64,000 nucleotides of DNA from Prevotella sp. Lineage in GTDB: Bacteria; Bacteroidota; Bacteroidia; Bacteroidales; Bacteroidaceae. The DNA is taken from positions 1 to 64,000 of the forward strand of contig JAFTGH010000054.1 in assembly GCA_017458005.1 (NCBI GenBank), written 5' to 3'. Made by a program: the position numbers and the translations under genes. The notes beneath the pieces are model-generated. The model saw only the letters and a program-made list of their open reading frames with translations, was not told the origin of the DNA and did no database searches. Of the stretch, positions 25,549-33,452 are shown piece by piece; position 1 is the first letter of the stretch; every line of letters starts with the position of its first letter.

Positions 25549-26154
25549 ATGGAACATATGCCACAAGGAAGACCGCTCGTCGCTGTTATTGATACGAACA
25601 CATTGGCAGCACTCGGTCTCAAGCAAATTCTACAGAACGTCATGCCTATCATGACGGTAGATACGTATGGCTCTTTCGCCGAACTGGAAGCCAATCATCC
25701 AGATAAGTATATCCATTATTTTGTGGCTATGAATATTGTCTTGCAAGAAAGACAATTCTTTCAGGAAAGACAACGAAAGACCATTGTCCTGACCCTCCAG
25801 TTAGAAGAAACCGCACAACTGTCGGAGTTCCATAGTTTATGTATCAACCAACCTGAGCCACAACTGATTCGCCAACTATTGATGTTGGAGCAGCATGCGC
25901 ATGGAGGGGGAAAGAATCTGCCCCCGTTACCCAAAGTACTGCAACAGAAGATACTGACCGACCGTGAGATTGAGGTGATGTCCCTCATCGTCCAAGGATA
26001 TATCAACAAAGAGATAGCCGACAAGTTGAATATCGGACTTGCAACCGTCATCACCCATCGCAAGAATATCATGGATAAGTTGGGAATGAAAAGCGTATCC
26101 GCACTCACTATATATGCAGTGATGCACGGATACGTAGATATCAATAATATTTAG
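25549..26154 (+). CDS. LuxR-type regulator with a degenerate receiver-like domain
   Basis: A 201-residue protein. Residues about 8-115 look like a receiver fold (PLVAVIDTNTLAALGLKQIL), but the strand that should hold the phosphoacceptor aspartate reads YIHYFVAMNIVL, with no acidic residue. Residues about 135-197 are a LuxR/GerE helix-turn-helix: LTDREIEVMSLIVQG, NKEIADKLNI, TVITHRKNIMDKLG. It is the last gene of the partner-switch operon, 10 bases after the RelA/SpoT gene. Its DNA-binding domain matches 36 of 64 positions in that of the hemerythrin-LuxR protein facing it across a 5-base gap. Confidence 0.85.
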   Translation: MEHMPQGRPLVAVIDTNTLAALGLKQILQNVMPIMTVDTYGSFAELEANHPDKYIHYFVAMNIVLQERQFFQERQRKTIVLTLQLEETAQLSEFHSLCINQPEPQLIRQLLMLEQHAHGGGKNLPPLPKVLQQKILTDREIEVMSLIVQGYINKEIADKLNIGLATVITHRKNIMDKLGMKSVSALTIYAVMHGYVDINNI

Positions 26155-26159
26155 TAACC

Positions 26160-27119
26160 TTACAACTTAACGGCGGAAATATCGACAAGTCCGTTGACAA
26201 TAGCATAGATGGTCAGTCCCGCCGGGGAATGAATCTGTAACTTTCGGGCAATATTCCTACGATGCGTAATAACTGTGTTTGTTGAGATACAGAGATGGTC
26301 GGCTATCTCCTTATTAGACATACCCTGCACCAAGGATATGATCACATCCCTCTCACGGTCAGACAAAGCGTCACTATTATCCTGTCCGCTCTTAAAGACC
26401 ATTGAGGAGATATTCTTCGTCACATCATTCTGCTTCTGCTGGGCTTCCAAACGACGGACGGCAGGCACGAATATCTGATCCTCCACCTCCGCATGCAACT
26501 TCAGCCACTCCTCATTATTATAAATATCATAAAGGGTCGCCGTCAACTTATTGTTGCTATGGGGATCGGAAGGCAGGTATTTGATAATCATCAACTTCAA
26601 CTCACGCAATGCCTTATCCGTCGACTCATGGTGCTTTGAGAAAGTCTCCACGTTATAGTCATTCATCGCACGTCCCTCCAACAAGGCTGTCACATAAGGG
26701 AAGAGAGTCTTCTCCTCATACTTCATGTGACGCTGTATCTCACGGGCATAGCCGTCATAGAACTTCATGATCAGGTGACCCAAAGAGTCTTTCTCATCAA
26801 AACTCTCGGCAAGTTGCCTACGGATTGACGGTAATTGGAAGTCCAGGAAGTAAGCGTGGCTGGCATCTAGGTAATGAAGCAAGGTATGGACATCTATCTG
26901 CTCATCCTCATTATAATTAGAATACCCATTAATAATGAAGTTCACCACAGCAAGGAAAGTATAGGTATCCACTTGGTTCATCTCACACGTCTCCTGTACG
27001 GTCTTATCTCCAAATCCGAGATTGATACCAAAACTACCTAAAGCCTGCAACAGGTTATAGTCGTCCTTGATAAGCGTTATCATCTTATCACTAGGTTCAT
27101 ACATCTTCAAATTCTTCAT
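26160..27119 (-). CDS. Hemerythrin/RIC di-iron domain fused to a LuxR DNA-binding domain
   Basis: A 319-residue protein starting at ATG 27119; a longer in-frame start at 27155 would overlap the promoter. Residues 15-70 resemble the RIC (YtfE/ScdA) N-terminal domain, but the usual CCGG is LGFG. Residues about 75-225 are a hemerythrin-like bundle with candidate iron ligands H88, H131, E135, H163/H164, H209 and E213 (SHAYFLDFQLP, HMKYEEKTLFP, LHAEVEDQIFVP). Residues 250-319 are a LuxR helix-turn-helix (LSDRERDVIISLVQG, TVITHRRNI). It would act as a one-component sensor of oxygen, nitric oxide or iron status. It diverges from the porin-imelysin-cytochrome operon, its probable target. Confidence 0.9.
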   Translation of the reverse strand: MKNLKMYEPSDKMITLIKDDYNLLQALGSFGINLGFGDKTVQETCEMNQVDTYTFLAVVNFIINGYSNYNEDEQIDVHTLLHYLDASHAYFLDFQLPSIRRQLAESFDEKDSLGHLIMKFYDGYAREIQRHMKYEEKTLFPYVTALLEGRAMNDYNVETFSKHHESTDKALRELKLMIIKYLPSDPHSNNKLTATLYDIYNNEEWLKLHAEVEDQIFVPAVRRLEAQQKQNDVTKNISSMVFKSGQDNSDALSDRERDVIISLVQGMSNKEIADHLCISTNTVITHRRNIARKLQIHSPAGLTIYAIVNGLVDISAVKL

Positions 27120-27151
27120 ATCTATATACCTTATTAATATATATTGATGAT

Positions 27152-27170
27152 GCAAAAGTACTGCTTTTGC
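27152..27170. promoter_or_regulatory. Palindrome over the -7 box of the RIC-LuxR gene
   Basis: GCAAAAG (27152-27158) and CTTTTGC (27164-27170) form a 7-bp inverted repeat. It contains the minus-strand -7 box TACTTTTG (27153-27160). The placement suits an autoregulatory operator. Confidence 0.5.
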
Positions 27171-27210
27171 GGGATATTTGCAATACTTTTACACAATTTC
27201 ATCATTTTTA

Positions 27211-27228
27211 GGTATTGTCAGAAATACC
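27211..27228. promoter_or_regulatory. Inverted repeat upstream of the porin operon
   Basis: GGTATTGTCAGAAATACC: 6-bp arms around the -33 region of the promoter whose -7 box is at 27238-27245. A candidate operator for the adjacent LuxR-type regulator. Confidence 0.5.
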
Positions 27229-27237
27229 GAAACAACC

Positions 27238-27245
27238 TACCTTTG
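27238..27245 (+). promoter_or_regulatory. -7 box of the iron/heme operon (TACCTTTG)
   Basis: TTG at 27215-27217 lies 20 bases upstream. No other consensus -7 box was noticed before 36614, which supports one long transcript. Confidence 0.7.
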
Positions 27246-27273
27246 CATGCGGAAAAGAGAAAGGAAATAAAGT

Positions 27274-28647
27274 ATGATGAAAAGATTAATATCAGTAACT
27301 TTTGCCTTCTTGGCAATATCTACAGTTAGCGCTGCTGAACCAGAAGAACTTCTGAGTCCCAAGACAGATGGGGTTAATAACGTTCAGGCAAAAGCGTCTA
27401 ACAATAATGACTATGAGAAATGGCGCATCGGTAGTTATGGTGAGATGCTGGCTGCATTTAAGGACTATGGATTGAATCGTTTCTATGGTAATAGTGCTGG
27501 TAATACCAAAAAGAATCATAACGAGATATCCATTCCACGTTTTATCTTACAAGGAGAGTATAAGATTACCTCTAAATGGATTCTCAGTGCAGAAATAGAA
27601 TTTGAGGCTGGCGGTACAGGTTCTGCCATAGAAATGGAAGCCCAGTCTGGTAGTGAGAATGGTGAGTATGAGACTGAAACGGAGAAAGGTGGAGAGGTTG
27701 CTTTGGAGCAATTCCATATCACCCGACTGATTATTCCTGAGTTTAATGTCCGTGTTGGTCATCTGATTTTACCCGTAGGCTTAACCAACTCCCACCACGA
27801 GCCATTGAATTTCTTCACAGCCGCTCGCCCTGAGGGTGCCACTACCCTACTCGCCTCGACATGGCATGAGACGGGTTTGGAGTTTTTTGGAACTTTCGGT
27901 AAGGGTGCCGCCACTTTCGATTATCAGGCTATGGTTACCACGGGACTTAATCCAAATGGCTTTGACTGCTACAATTGGATCAAGAAGGCAAAACAGGGTT
28001 TCTTGGAAGTAGATAATTTCTCTGCTCCTGCCTATACCGTCCGTTTAGACTGGAGAGGTGTTCCCGGTCTCCGTATTGGCGCGTCCATGCTCTTTAACCC
28101 CAATGCAGGAAAGAACGCCGACAAGTTAATCACTTATGATGACTTAGACAAAATCAATGTCTTCGTTTATTCTTTCGATGCCCAATACATCAATAAATAT
28201 GTGACTGCGCGTGCCAACTATCTGTCAGGTAACATTACAGAGACTGTCGGCATCACGGCAACCAATCGCCGTTACTCCAATAAATCTCCCTACAGCCGTA
28301 TGGGACCTGTCGCCAAACGTGCAGTGGACTGGAGCGCAGAAGTAGGTGTCAATTTGAAGTCGTTCTTCCCTGGTGTGAAAGGCTTCCCCGTTGTCTATCC
28401 TTTTGTACATTATAACTATTATAATCCACAGGAGGAATGTGAGCAAGGACTGATTGGTGACAAGCGTTGTCAAGTTAGCCTCTGGAGTATGGGACTGAAC
28501 TGGCGACCACTTCCCAACCTTGTTGTAAAAGCCGACTACACGACCCGCCAGATTGGTACCAGCAAGATGTTTGGAAGTAGTGATTACAACAGTGAGAATG
28601 AGTTCCGTATTGGGGTCGCCTACCAATTATGGTTTGCCAAGAAATAA
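27274..28647 (+). CDS. Outer-membrane porin-like beta-barrel (first)
   Basis: A 457-residue protein with a signal peptide (MMKRLISVTFAFLAISTVSA) and many alternating aromatic beta-strands ending in the outer-membrane signature YQLWFAKK. The strand pattern ISIPRFILQGEYKITSKWILSAEIEFE and the HLILPVGLTNSHHEPLNFF segment are like Bacteroidota OprO/OprP-type porins. It probably lets a substrate or iron complex through the outer membrane. The first gene of the operon driven from 27238, it is followed after 36 bases by imelysin. The ligand is unknown. An acidic, glutamate-rich loop (residues about 110-150) may bind cations. Confidence 0.8.
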   Translation: MMKRLISVTFAFLAISTVSAAEPEELLSPKTDGVNNVQAKASNNNDYEKWRIGSYGEMLAAFKDYGLNRFYGNSAGNTKKNHNEISIPRFILQGEYKITSKWILSAEIEFEAGGTGSAIEMEAQSGSENGEYETETEKGGEVALEQFHITRLIIPEFNVRVGHLILPVGLTNSHHEPLNFFTAARPEGATTLLASTWHETGLEFFGTFGKGAATFDYQAMVTTGLNPNGFDCYNWIKKAKQGFLEVDNFSAPAYTVRLDWRGVPGLRIGASMLFNPNAGKNADKLITYDDLDKINVFVYSFDAQYINKYVTARANYLSGNITETVGITATNRRYSNKSPYSRMGPVAKRAVDWSAEVGVNLKSFFPGVKGFPVVYPFVHYNYYNPQEECEQGLIGDKRCQVSLWSMGLNWRPLPNLVVKADYTTRQIGTSKMFGSSDYNSENEFRIGVAYQLWFAKK

Positions 28648-28683
28648 ATAACAACAAATTAACAATATTAAATAATTAAACAC

Positions 28684-29841
28684 ATGAAAAAGATTTTTAA
28701 GTATGCCCTGCTGTTTATTGCGGCATGTACCCTTTCTTTCAGTTTAGTTGCTTGTGGTGACGACAAGAACGACAACCCAAATCCCAATCCAGAGGAGATT
28801 GACATCTCAGATGCAGCAAATCTGGACTACAATGAGACAAATGCTACTGCATGGGGAAATTATATGGTTGCAGTCTCAAAACTGCTAAAGAATGACGCTC
28901 AGACTCTTTATGATGAGTGGAATAATGGATATGCTGAGACTTTCAAAAATCACAATTCAACAGAATATGGCTCTGCTATGGACTGCGTAAGCCAGATTTT
29001 TGATGGTTGTGTCGATATTGCTGGTGAGGTCGGTGACACTAAGATTGGTGACCCCTATAATAAATATGTAGCAGGTAAAACCACTGAGGCTCTCTATGCA
29101 GTTGAATCTTGGTACAGTTGGCACTCACGTGACGACTATCGTAACAATATCTATTCTATCCGTAATGCTTACTATGGTTCTCGTGATGGTAGCATCAACG
29201 CAAACTCTTTGTCTGCACTTCTTGCTGCTAAAAACGCTGACTTGGACACACGAGCAAAAGCACTGATTAAGGCTGCAGCCGATGCCATCTATGCTATCCC
29301 ACAGCCATTCCGTAACAACATCAACTCCAAGGAGACTGTTGCCGCCATGGAGGCCTGCGCTGACCTTGGTGACTTCATCGATACAGAATTGAAGCCTTAT
29401 TTCCAAGACAACATCAATGATGATGCTACTCTTGACCCTGTTATCAAGCAGTATGTTGATGGTGTTGTTCTCCCTACTTATAAAGAACTTGCTGAAAAGA
29501 ACGCTGCCTTGGATAACGCAGTCAATGCTTTCAAGAGCAATCCTTCTAATAATACCTTTGCTGCCTGCGCAGAGGCATGGCTTTCAGCCCGTGAGCCATG
29601 GGAGTCCAGCGAGGCTTTCCTCTTCGGTCCTGTTGACGAACTGGGTCTCGATCCCAATATGGACTCATGGCCTCTCGACCAAGACATTATTGCACAAATT
29701 CTGAAATCTGGTGATTTCAGCAGTCTTGAGTGGAAAGAAGGTGACTCTGATAAGAAAGTTGAGGATGCACAAAGTATACGTGGCTTCCACACACTAGAGT
29801 TCTTCATCTTCAAAGACGGTAAGGCTCGTACTGTAAAATAA
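28684..29841 (+). CDS. Imelysin-family (M75-like) lipoprotein
   Basis: A 385-residue lipoprotein with lipobox LVAC (C24), an acidic linker and a helical body. The family's GxHxxE motif appears near the end as GFHTLE (G367-E372). Imelysin-like proteins such as EfeO and IrpA are induced by low iron and are thought to bind iron or heme at the envelope; peptidase activity is doubtful. Its place between a porin and a di-heme oxidoreductase matches the imelysin/di-heme oxidoreductase pairing seen in iron-regulated operons of other bacteria. Followed by an intercistronic hairpin at 29867-29898. Confidence 0.9.
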   Translation: MKKIFKYALLFIAACTLSFSLVACGDDKNDNPNPNPEEIDISDAANLDYNETNATAWGNYMVAVSKLLKNDAQTLYDEWNNGYAETFKNHNSTEYGSAMDCVSQIFDGCVDIAGEVGDTKIGDPYNKYVAGKTTEALYAVESWYSWHSRDDYRNNIYSIRNAYYGSRDGSINANSLSALLAAKNADLDTRAKALIKAAADAIYAIPQPFRNNINSKETVAAMEACADLGDFIDTELKPYFQDNINDDATLDPVIKQYVDGVVLPTYKELAEKNAALDNAVNAFKSNPSNNTFAACAEAWLSAREPWESSEAFLFGPVDELGLDPNMDSWPLDQDIIAQILKSGDFSSLEWKEGDSDKKVEDAQSIRGFHTLEFFIFKDGKARTVK

Positions 29842-29866
29842 GGCAATACTCTTAACGCCATACTAG

Positions 29867-29898
29867 AGCGGAGGTGGAATGAAAATTCCATCTTCGCT
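29867..29898 (+). other. Intercistronic hairpin without T run
   Basis: AGCGGAGGTGGAAT pairs with ATTCCATCTTCGCT over 14 bp (two G-U pairs) with a GAAA tetraloop. It may protect or mark an mRNA cleavage point between imelysin and the oxidoreductase gene. Confidence 0.6.
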
Positions 29899-29940
29899 AT
29901 TGTGGTTAAAAAGAAATATAATGAAAAAACAGATACATTT

Positions 29941-31395
29941 ATGAACAAATTCCTGAAATATTCCTTCTTATTGCCAGGATTTTTTGCATTGTTGTCTTGT
30001 AGTGATGATGACAAGTTGGATGTCACCGACATAGAGGTGCCTACAGGCTATGCGCTCTCCGCAGGAACGGCAACAGGTTTCTACAATTCCTCTGTTGCCT
30101 ATGACCAAGGAGCCAGATGGCTATCGGGCACCTATAATGCCCGTTTTAACTCGGGAGACCAACTCTATGACAATGCTAAGAGTTCCAATGAGAATGGTCA
30201 CGGCGGTGGTCTTGGTCCTGTCTATGCCGGTTACAGTTGTGGTAGTTGTCACCGTAATGCCGGTCGTACAGAGCCAACCTACTGGACTAGTTACAAAAAT
30301 GGTGGCGATGATGGCTCAGGTCCCTATGGCTTTACCGCATCACTTATCTATATCACCCGTAAGAACGGAACATTCTTCCCCAATTATGGACGCGTGATTC
30401 ACGACCAGGCAATATACGGAGTCCAACCAGAAGGAAAACTGAAAGTTAATATCAGGAAACAATCTTTCCAATTCCCTGACGGTGAGGAATATGAACTATG
30501 TGTACCCCAATGGACAATTACTGATTGGTACGCAGAGGAAATCGCGCCTGAGGACCTTTTCTGCACAGTACGTATTCCTTTGCGCCACGTAGGTATGGGA
30601 CAAATGATGGCTTTAGACCCTCATGAGATAGAAGAACTTGCCCGTCGCAGTAATTATCCTGAATGGGGCATCAGTGGACGGTGCAACTATATCAAAGAGC
30701 GTGGTAAACTACAATTGGGACTTTCTGGCAATAAGGCACAACATGCAGATCTGACGGTCGAACTCGGATTCTCCAGTGATATGGGTATGACCAATAGCCG
30801 TTACCCAGAGGAGATTTGTGAGGGACAATTGCAGATGGAGGAAGGTTCCATGATGGGACTTGCCTATGATTTGCTGGATGTCTCCACAGAGAACATGGAG
30901 GATGTTGACCTCTATATGCAGTCTCTTGCTGTTCCCGCCCGTCGTAATGTCAATGATCCTGATGTCATTGCCGGTGAGCAACTGTTCTATCAGGCAGGCT
31001 GCCATCTCTGCCATGTCACAACCCTGCACACTAAGCCCCGTGGCTCCGTACTGCTTGCAGGTACAGAACTGCCATGGCTTGGTAGCCAGACCATTCATCC
31101 CTATTCTGACTACCTGCTTCATGACATGGGCTCAGAGATCATGGGTGTCGGTCTGAACGATAATTTCGTCAGCGGACTTGCCCGTGGTAACGAGTGGCGA
31201 ACCACTCCCCTCTGGGGTATTGGACTGCAGAAGAAAGTCAACGGACACACTTACTTCCTGCATGATGGTCGTGCCCGCAACTTCGTTGAGGCGATTATGT
31301 GGCACGGCGGTGAGGGAGAAGCCTCCAAGAACAAATTCAAGAACATGACTAAGGAACAACGTGACCAATTGATACAATTCCTATGGTCATTGTAA
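29941..31395 (+). CDS. Di-heme oxidoreductase-like lipoprotein
   Basis: A 484-residue protein. The ATG at 29941 is chosen because it starts a lipoprotein signal (LLPGFFALLSC, C20). It has two CxxCH heme-binding motifs, CGSCH (100-104) and CHLCH (354-358), in the contexts of the DHOR/DUF1111 family (LGPVYAGYSCGSCHRNAGR; AGCHLCHVTTLHTKPR). The tail has HDGRARNFVEAIMWHGGEGEAS, also typical. Such proteins are distant di-heme peroxidase/thiol-oxidoreductase relatives found beside imelysins. Heme attachment would need the CcsBA machinery encoded at the end of the operon. Confidence 0.9.
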   Translation: MNKFLKYSFLLPGFFALLSCSDDDKLDVTDIEVPTGYALSAGTATGFYNSSVAYDQGARWLSGTYNARFNSGDQLYDNAKSSNENGHGGGLGPVYAGYSCGSCHRNAGRTEPTYWTSYKNGGDDGSGPYGFTASLIYITRKNGTFFPNYGRVIHDQAIYGVQPEGKLKVNIRKQSFQFPDGEEYELCVPQWTITDWYAEEIAPEDLFCTVRIPLRHVGMGQMMALDPHEIEELARRSNYPEWGISGRCNYIKERGKLQLGLSGNKAQHADLTVELGFSSDMGMTNSRYPEEICEGQLQMEEGSMMGLAYDLLDVSTENMEDVDLYMQSLAVPARRNVNDPDVIAGEQLFYQAGCHLCHVTTLHTKPRGSVLLAGTELPWLGSQTIHPYSDYLLHDMGSEIMGVGLNDNFVSGLARGNEWRTTPLWGIGLQKKVNGHTYFLHDGRARNFVEAIMWHGGEGEASKNKFKNMTKEQRDQLIQFLWSL

Positions 31396-31429
31396 AAATG
31401 ATAGAATAAAACGGTAAAAAAATAAAACG

Positions 31430-32695
31430 ATGAAATACAACAGAATCTTTGCCATTGCAATGGCAGCCATGCTTTCAGTAAGTACCTTTGCTGAGAACGA
31501 GAAGAACGAGAACACAGAGACTCCAAACAATGAGGAAATCCTTTCTAAAATGGATATGGAGAACGGTGTGATTCCTATTGCTGATGACCGTGGTTTTACC
31601 CTCCAGTCAAAGGATGGTAACTTCGTATTCAAGCCTTACATGTACTTGCAGGGAACCCTCAACTATCGTTACTATGACGATGAGGGACTGGATAAGGCTT
31701 ACAATCAGGACAATGTGGCAAACTCTGGTTTTGCCATGCCATATGCCATCATTGGTTTCACAGGTAAGGCTTTTGGTAAGATTGACTATAATATCAGCAT
31801 CAATGCGGCAGGTTCAGGTGGCAATATCTTGCAGCAGGCCTGGATTGACTATGCCGTTAGCCCTGCCTTGCGTTTCCGTGCTGGTAAGTTTAAGACACCA
31901 TTTACCCATGCGTATCTGACAACCTTAGGCGAGACGTTGTTTCCCCAAGTTCCCACGTCACTGACGGCAAGCAGCATCATGCCCTACTCGCTGAATGCTG
32001 TTACTCCAACCATCGGTACAGGTTTCGACCTTGGTTTTGAGGTGCATGGTATCATCAAAAACAAATTCGGCTATGAGGTTGGTATTTTCAACGGCACAGG
32101 CTCTTCCGTCAACACTGCCACGAAAGGATTCAGCGATGACAATCATCTGCCCTCACTTCTTTATGCCGGGCGTCTGACCTACATGCCTAATGGTCCGATG
32201 CCACTGACACAGGGTAATGCCAAGATGCAGAACCTCAATAAGATGCTGATTGGCATCAGCGCTAACTACAACAACGAGGCTGAGAGTGAGTCGACGAATG
32301 ATTTCCGTGCCGGATTAGAGTTTGCATGGCTTTACAATAAATGGTATTTTGCCGCTGAGGGCTACTATATGCATGTAGGCTTTACCGACCGACAGAAGAT
32401 TGACGAGACTCTCAACTATTGGGGAGCATACGCACAAGTTGGATACTTTGTGGCACCACAATGGCAACTGGGTGTTCGCTACGATTTCATGGATCGTAAC
32501 GGCTCTGGAAAAGATGGTGTGCTGAACATGCCTGCTGCTGTCGTCAACTATTTTGTGCCTAAGACGAACATCAAGTTATCAGCAATGTATCAGTACATTG
32601 GTCGCACCGGTCATGCCACCCAACTCGACCGTGACATGGACGACCTTGGAGTCTCCAAACATACCGCATGTGTGATGATGCAATTTGCTTTCTAA
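31430..32695 (+). CDS. Outer-membrane porin, OprO/OprP type (second)
   Basis: A 421-residue protein with a signal peptide (MKYNRIFAIAMAAMLSVSTFA), a short acidic coiled stretch (ENEKNENTE) and a porin barrel: RGFTLQSKDGNFVFKPYMYL opening strands, AWIDYAVSPALRFRAGKFKTPF, and final VMMQFAF. The GKFKTPF motif and layout match phosphate-selective porins O/P, though ligand specificity in Bacteroidota is unproven. It is the second porin of this operon, lying between two cytochrome-type lipoproteins. Confidence 0.88.
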   Translation: MKYNRIFAIAMAAMLSVSTFAENEKNENTETPNNEEILSKMDMENGVIPIADDRGFTLQSKDGNFVFKPYMYLQGTLNYRYYDDEGLDKAYNQDNVANSGFAMPYAIIGFTGKAFGKIDYNISINAAGSGGNILQQAWIDYAVSPALRFRAGKFKTPFTHAYLTTLGETLFPQVPTSLTASSIMPYSLNAVTPTIGTGFDLGFEVHGIIKNKFGYEVGIFNGTGSSVNTATKGFSDDNHLPSLLYAGRLTYMPNGPMPLTQGNAKMQNLNKMLIGISANYNNEAESESTNDFRAGLEFAWLYNKWYFAAEGYYMHVGFTDRQKIDETLNYWGAYAQVGYFVAPQWQLGVRYDFMDRNGSGKDGVLNMPAAVVNYFVPKTNIKLSAMYQYIGRTGHATQLDRDMDDLGVSKHTACVMMQFAF

Positions 32696-32716
32696 CCAAA
32701 TAATTTGGATATTTCA

Positions 32717-33433
32717 ATGAAAAGAATTATCTTTGCATCCCTATCACTCCTGACACTTTGGCTGACTTCCTGTGACGATGGACTCATCTATAAAGAAGTA
32801 GCCTACGACACCGTAGGTCGATCAGCGAAGTTGGAAGGAAAGATTACGGGTATAGGAAACTGGGCAGAGGGATATACAATTGCCATTGCCGGATTCACGG
32901 AAGACGATGATTACGCAAGTATCTCGAAAGCCATTCAGGTAGACAATGAAGGCAATGCATCTGTCATCATGACGAATATTCCAGATGAGGTGACGAGCGT
33001 TCAATTATGCGTGCTTGACCGCCTTCGCCGACATGTGATGACTTTTTATGAAGCAGACATAGAGGGTATCCGTGACACGATACGTATGGAAGTTGGAACC
33101 ATCAATGCCAGCATGTTCAATGCGATACAGCAGAGTTACTTAAGTACCACTTGTGCCAACTGTCATGGTGCCTCCAACCGCACAGCGGCAGGACTCAACC
33201 TCACAGAGGGAAATGCCTATCAGGCAATGGTGGGCGTAGACTCTAAAAAGGTAGAGGGCAAGAAGATTGTTGACCCGAACGATGCCGAGAACAGCGTTCT
33301 GCACATGGTACTCAACCAAGAGACCGTCGAGGGTATCAGTATGAACCACTTCGACCTTGTATCAGAAAAGAACGCACAGAGTATCCTTCCCTTGATTGAT
33401 AATTGGATCAACAACGGGGCAAAAGAAGAATAA
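32717..33433 (+). CDS. Lipoprotein with one c-type heme motif
   Basis: A 238-residue lipoprotein (WLTSC, C19). The first half is a beta-sandwich-like segment (AKLEGKITGIGNWAEGYTIAIAGF). The second half contains one CxxCH, CANCH (146-150), followed by GASNRTAAGLNLTEGNAYQAMVG, which is the pattern of planctomycete-type/cytochrome C domains with a distal methionine (ISMNHF). A start at 32705 is also open but would misplace the lipobox. The protein could pass electrons to or from the di-heme oxidoreductase upstream. It is anchored in the periplasmic space or the outer membrane. Confidence 0.85.
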   Translation: MKRIIFASLSLLTLWLTSCDDGLIYKEVAYDTVGRSAKLEGKITGIGNWAEGYTIAIAGFTEDDDYASISKAIQVDNEGNASVIMTNIPDEVTSVQLCVLDRLRRHVMTFYEADIEGIRDTIRMEVGTINASMFNAIQQSYLSTTCANCHGASNRTAAGLNLTEGNAYQAMVGVDSKKVEGKKIVDPNDAENSVLHMVLNQETVEGISMNHFDLVSEKNAQSILPLIDNWINNGAKEE

Positions 33434-33452
33434 ATAGAAAAGAGTAAATAAT

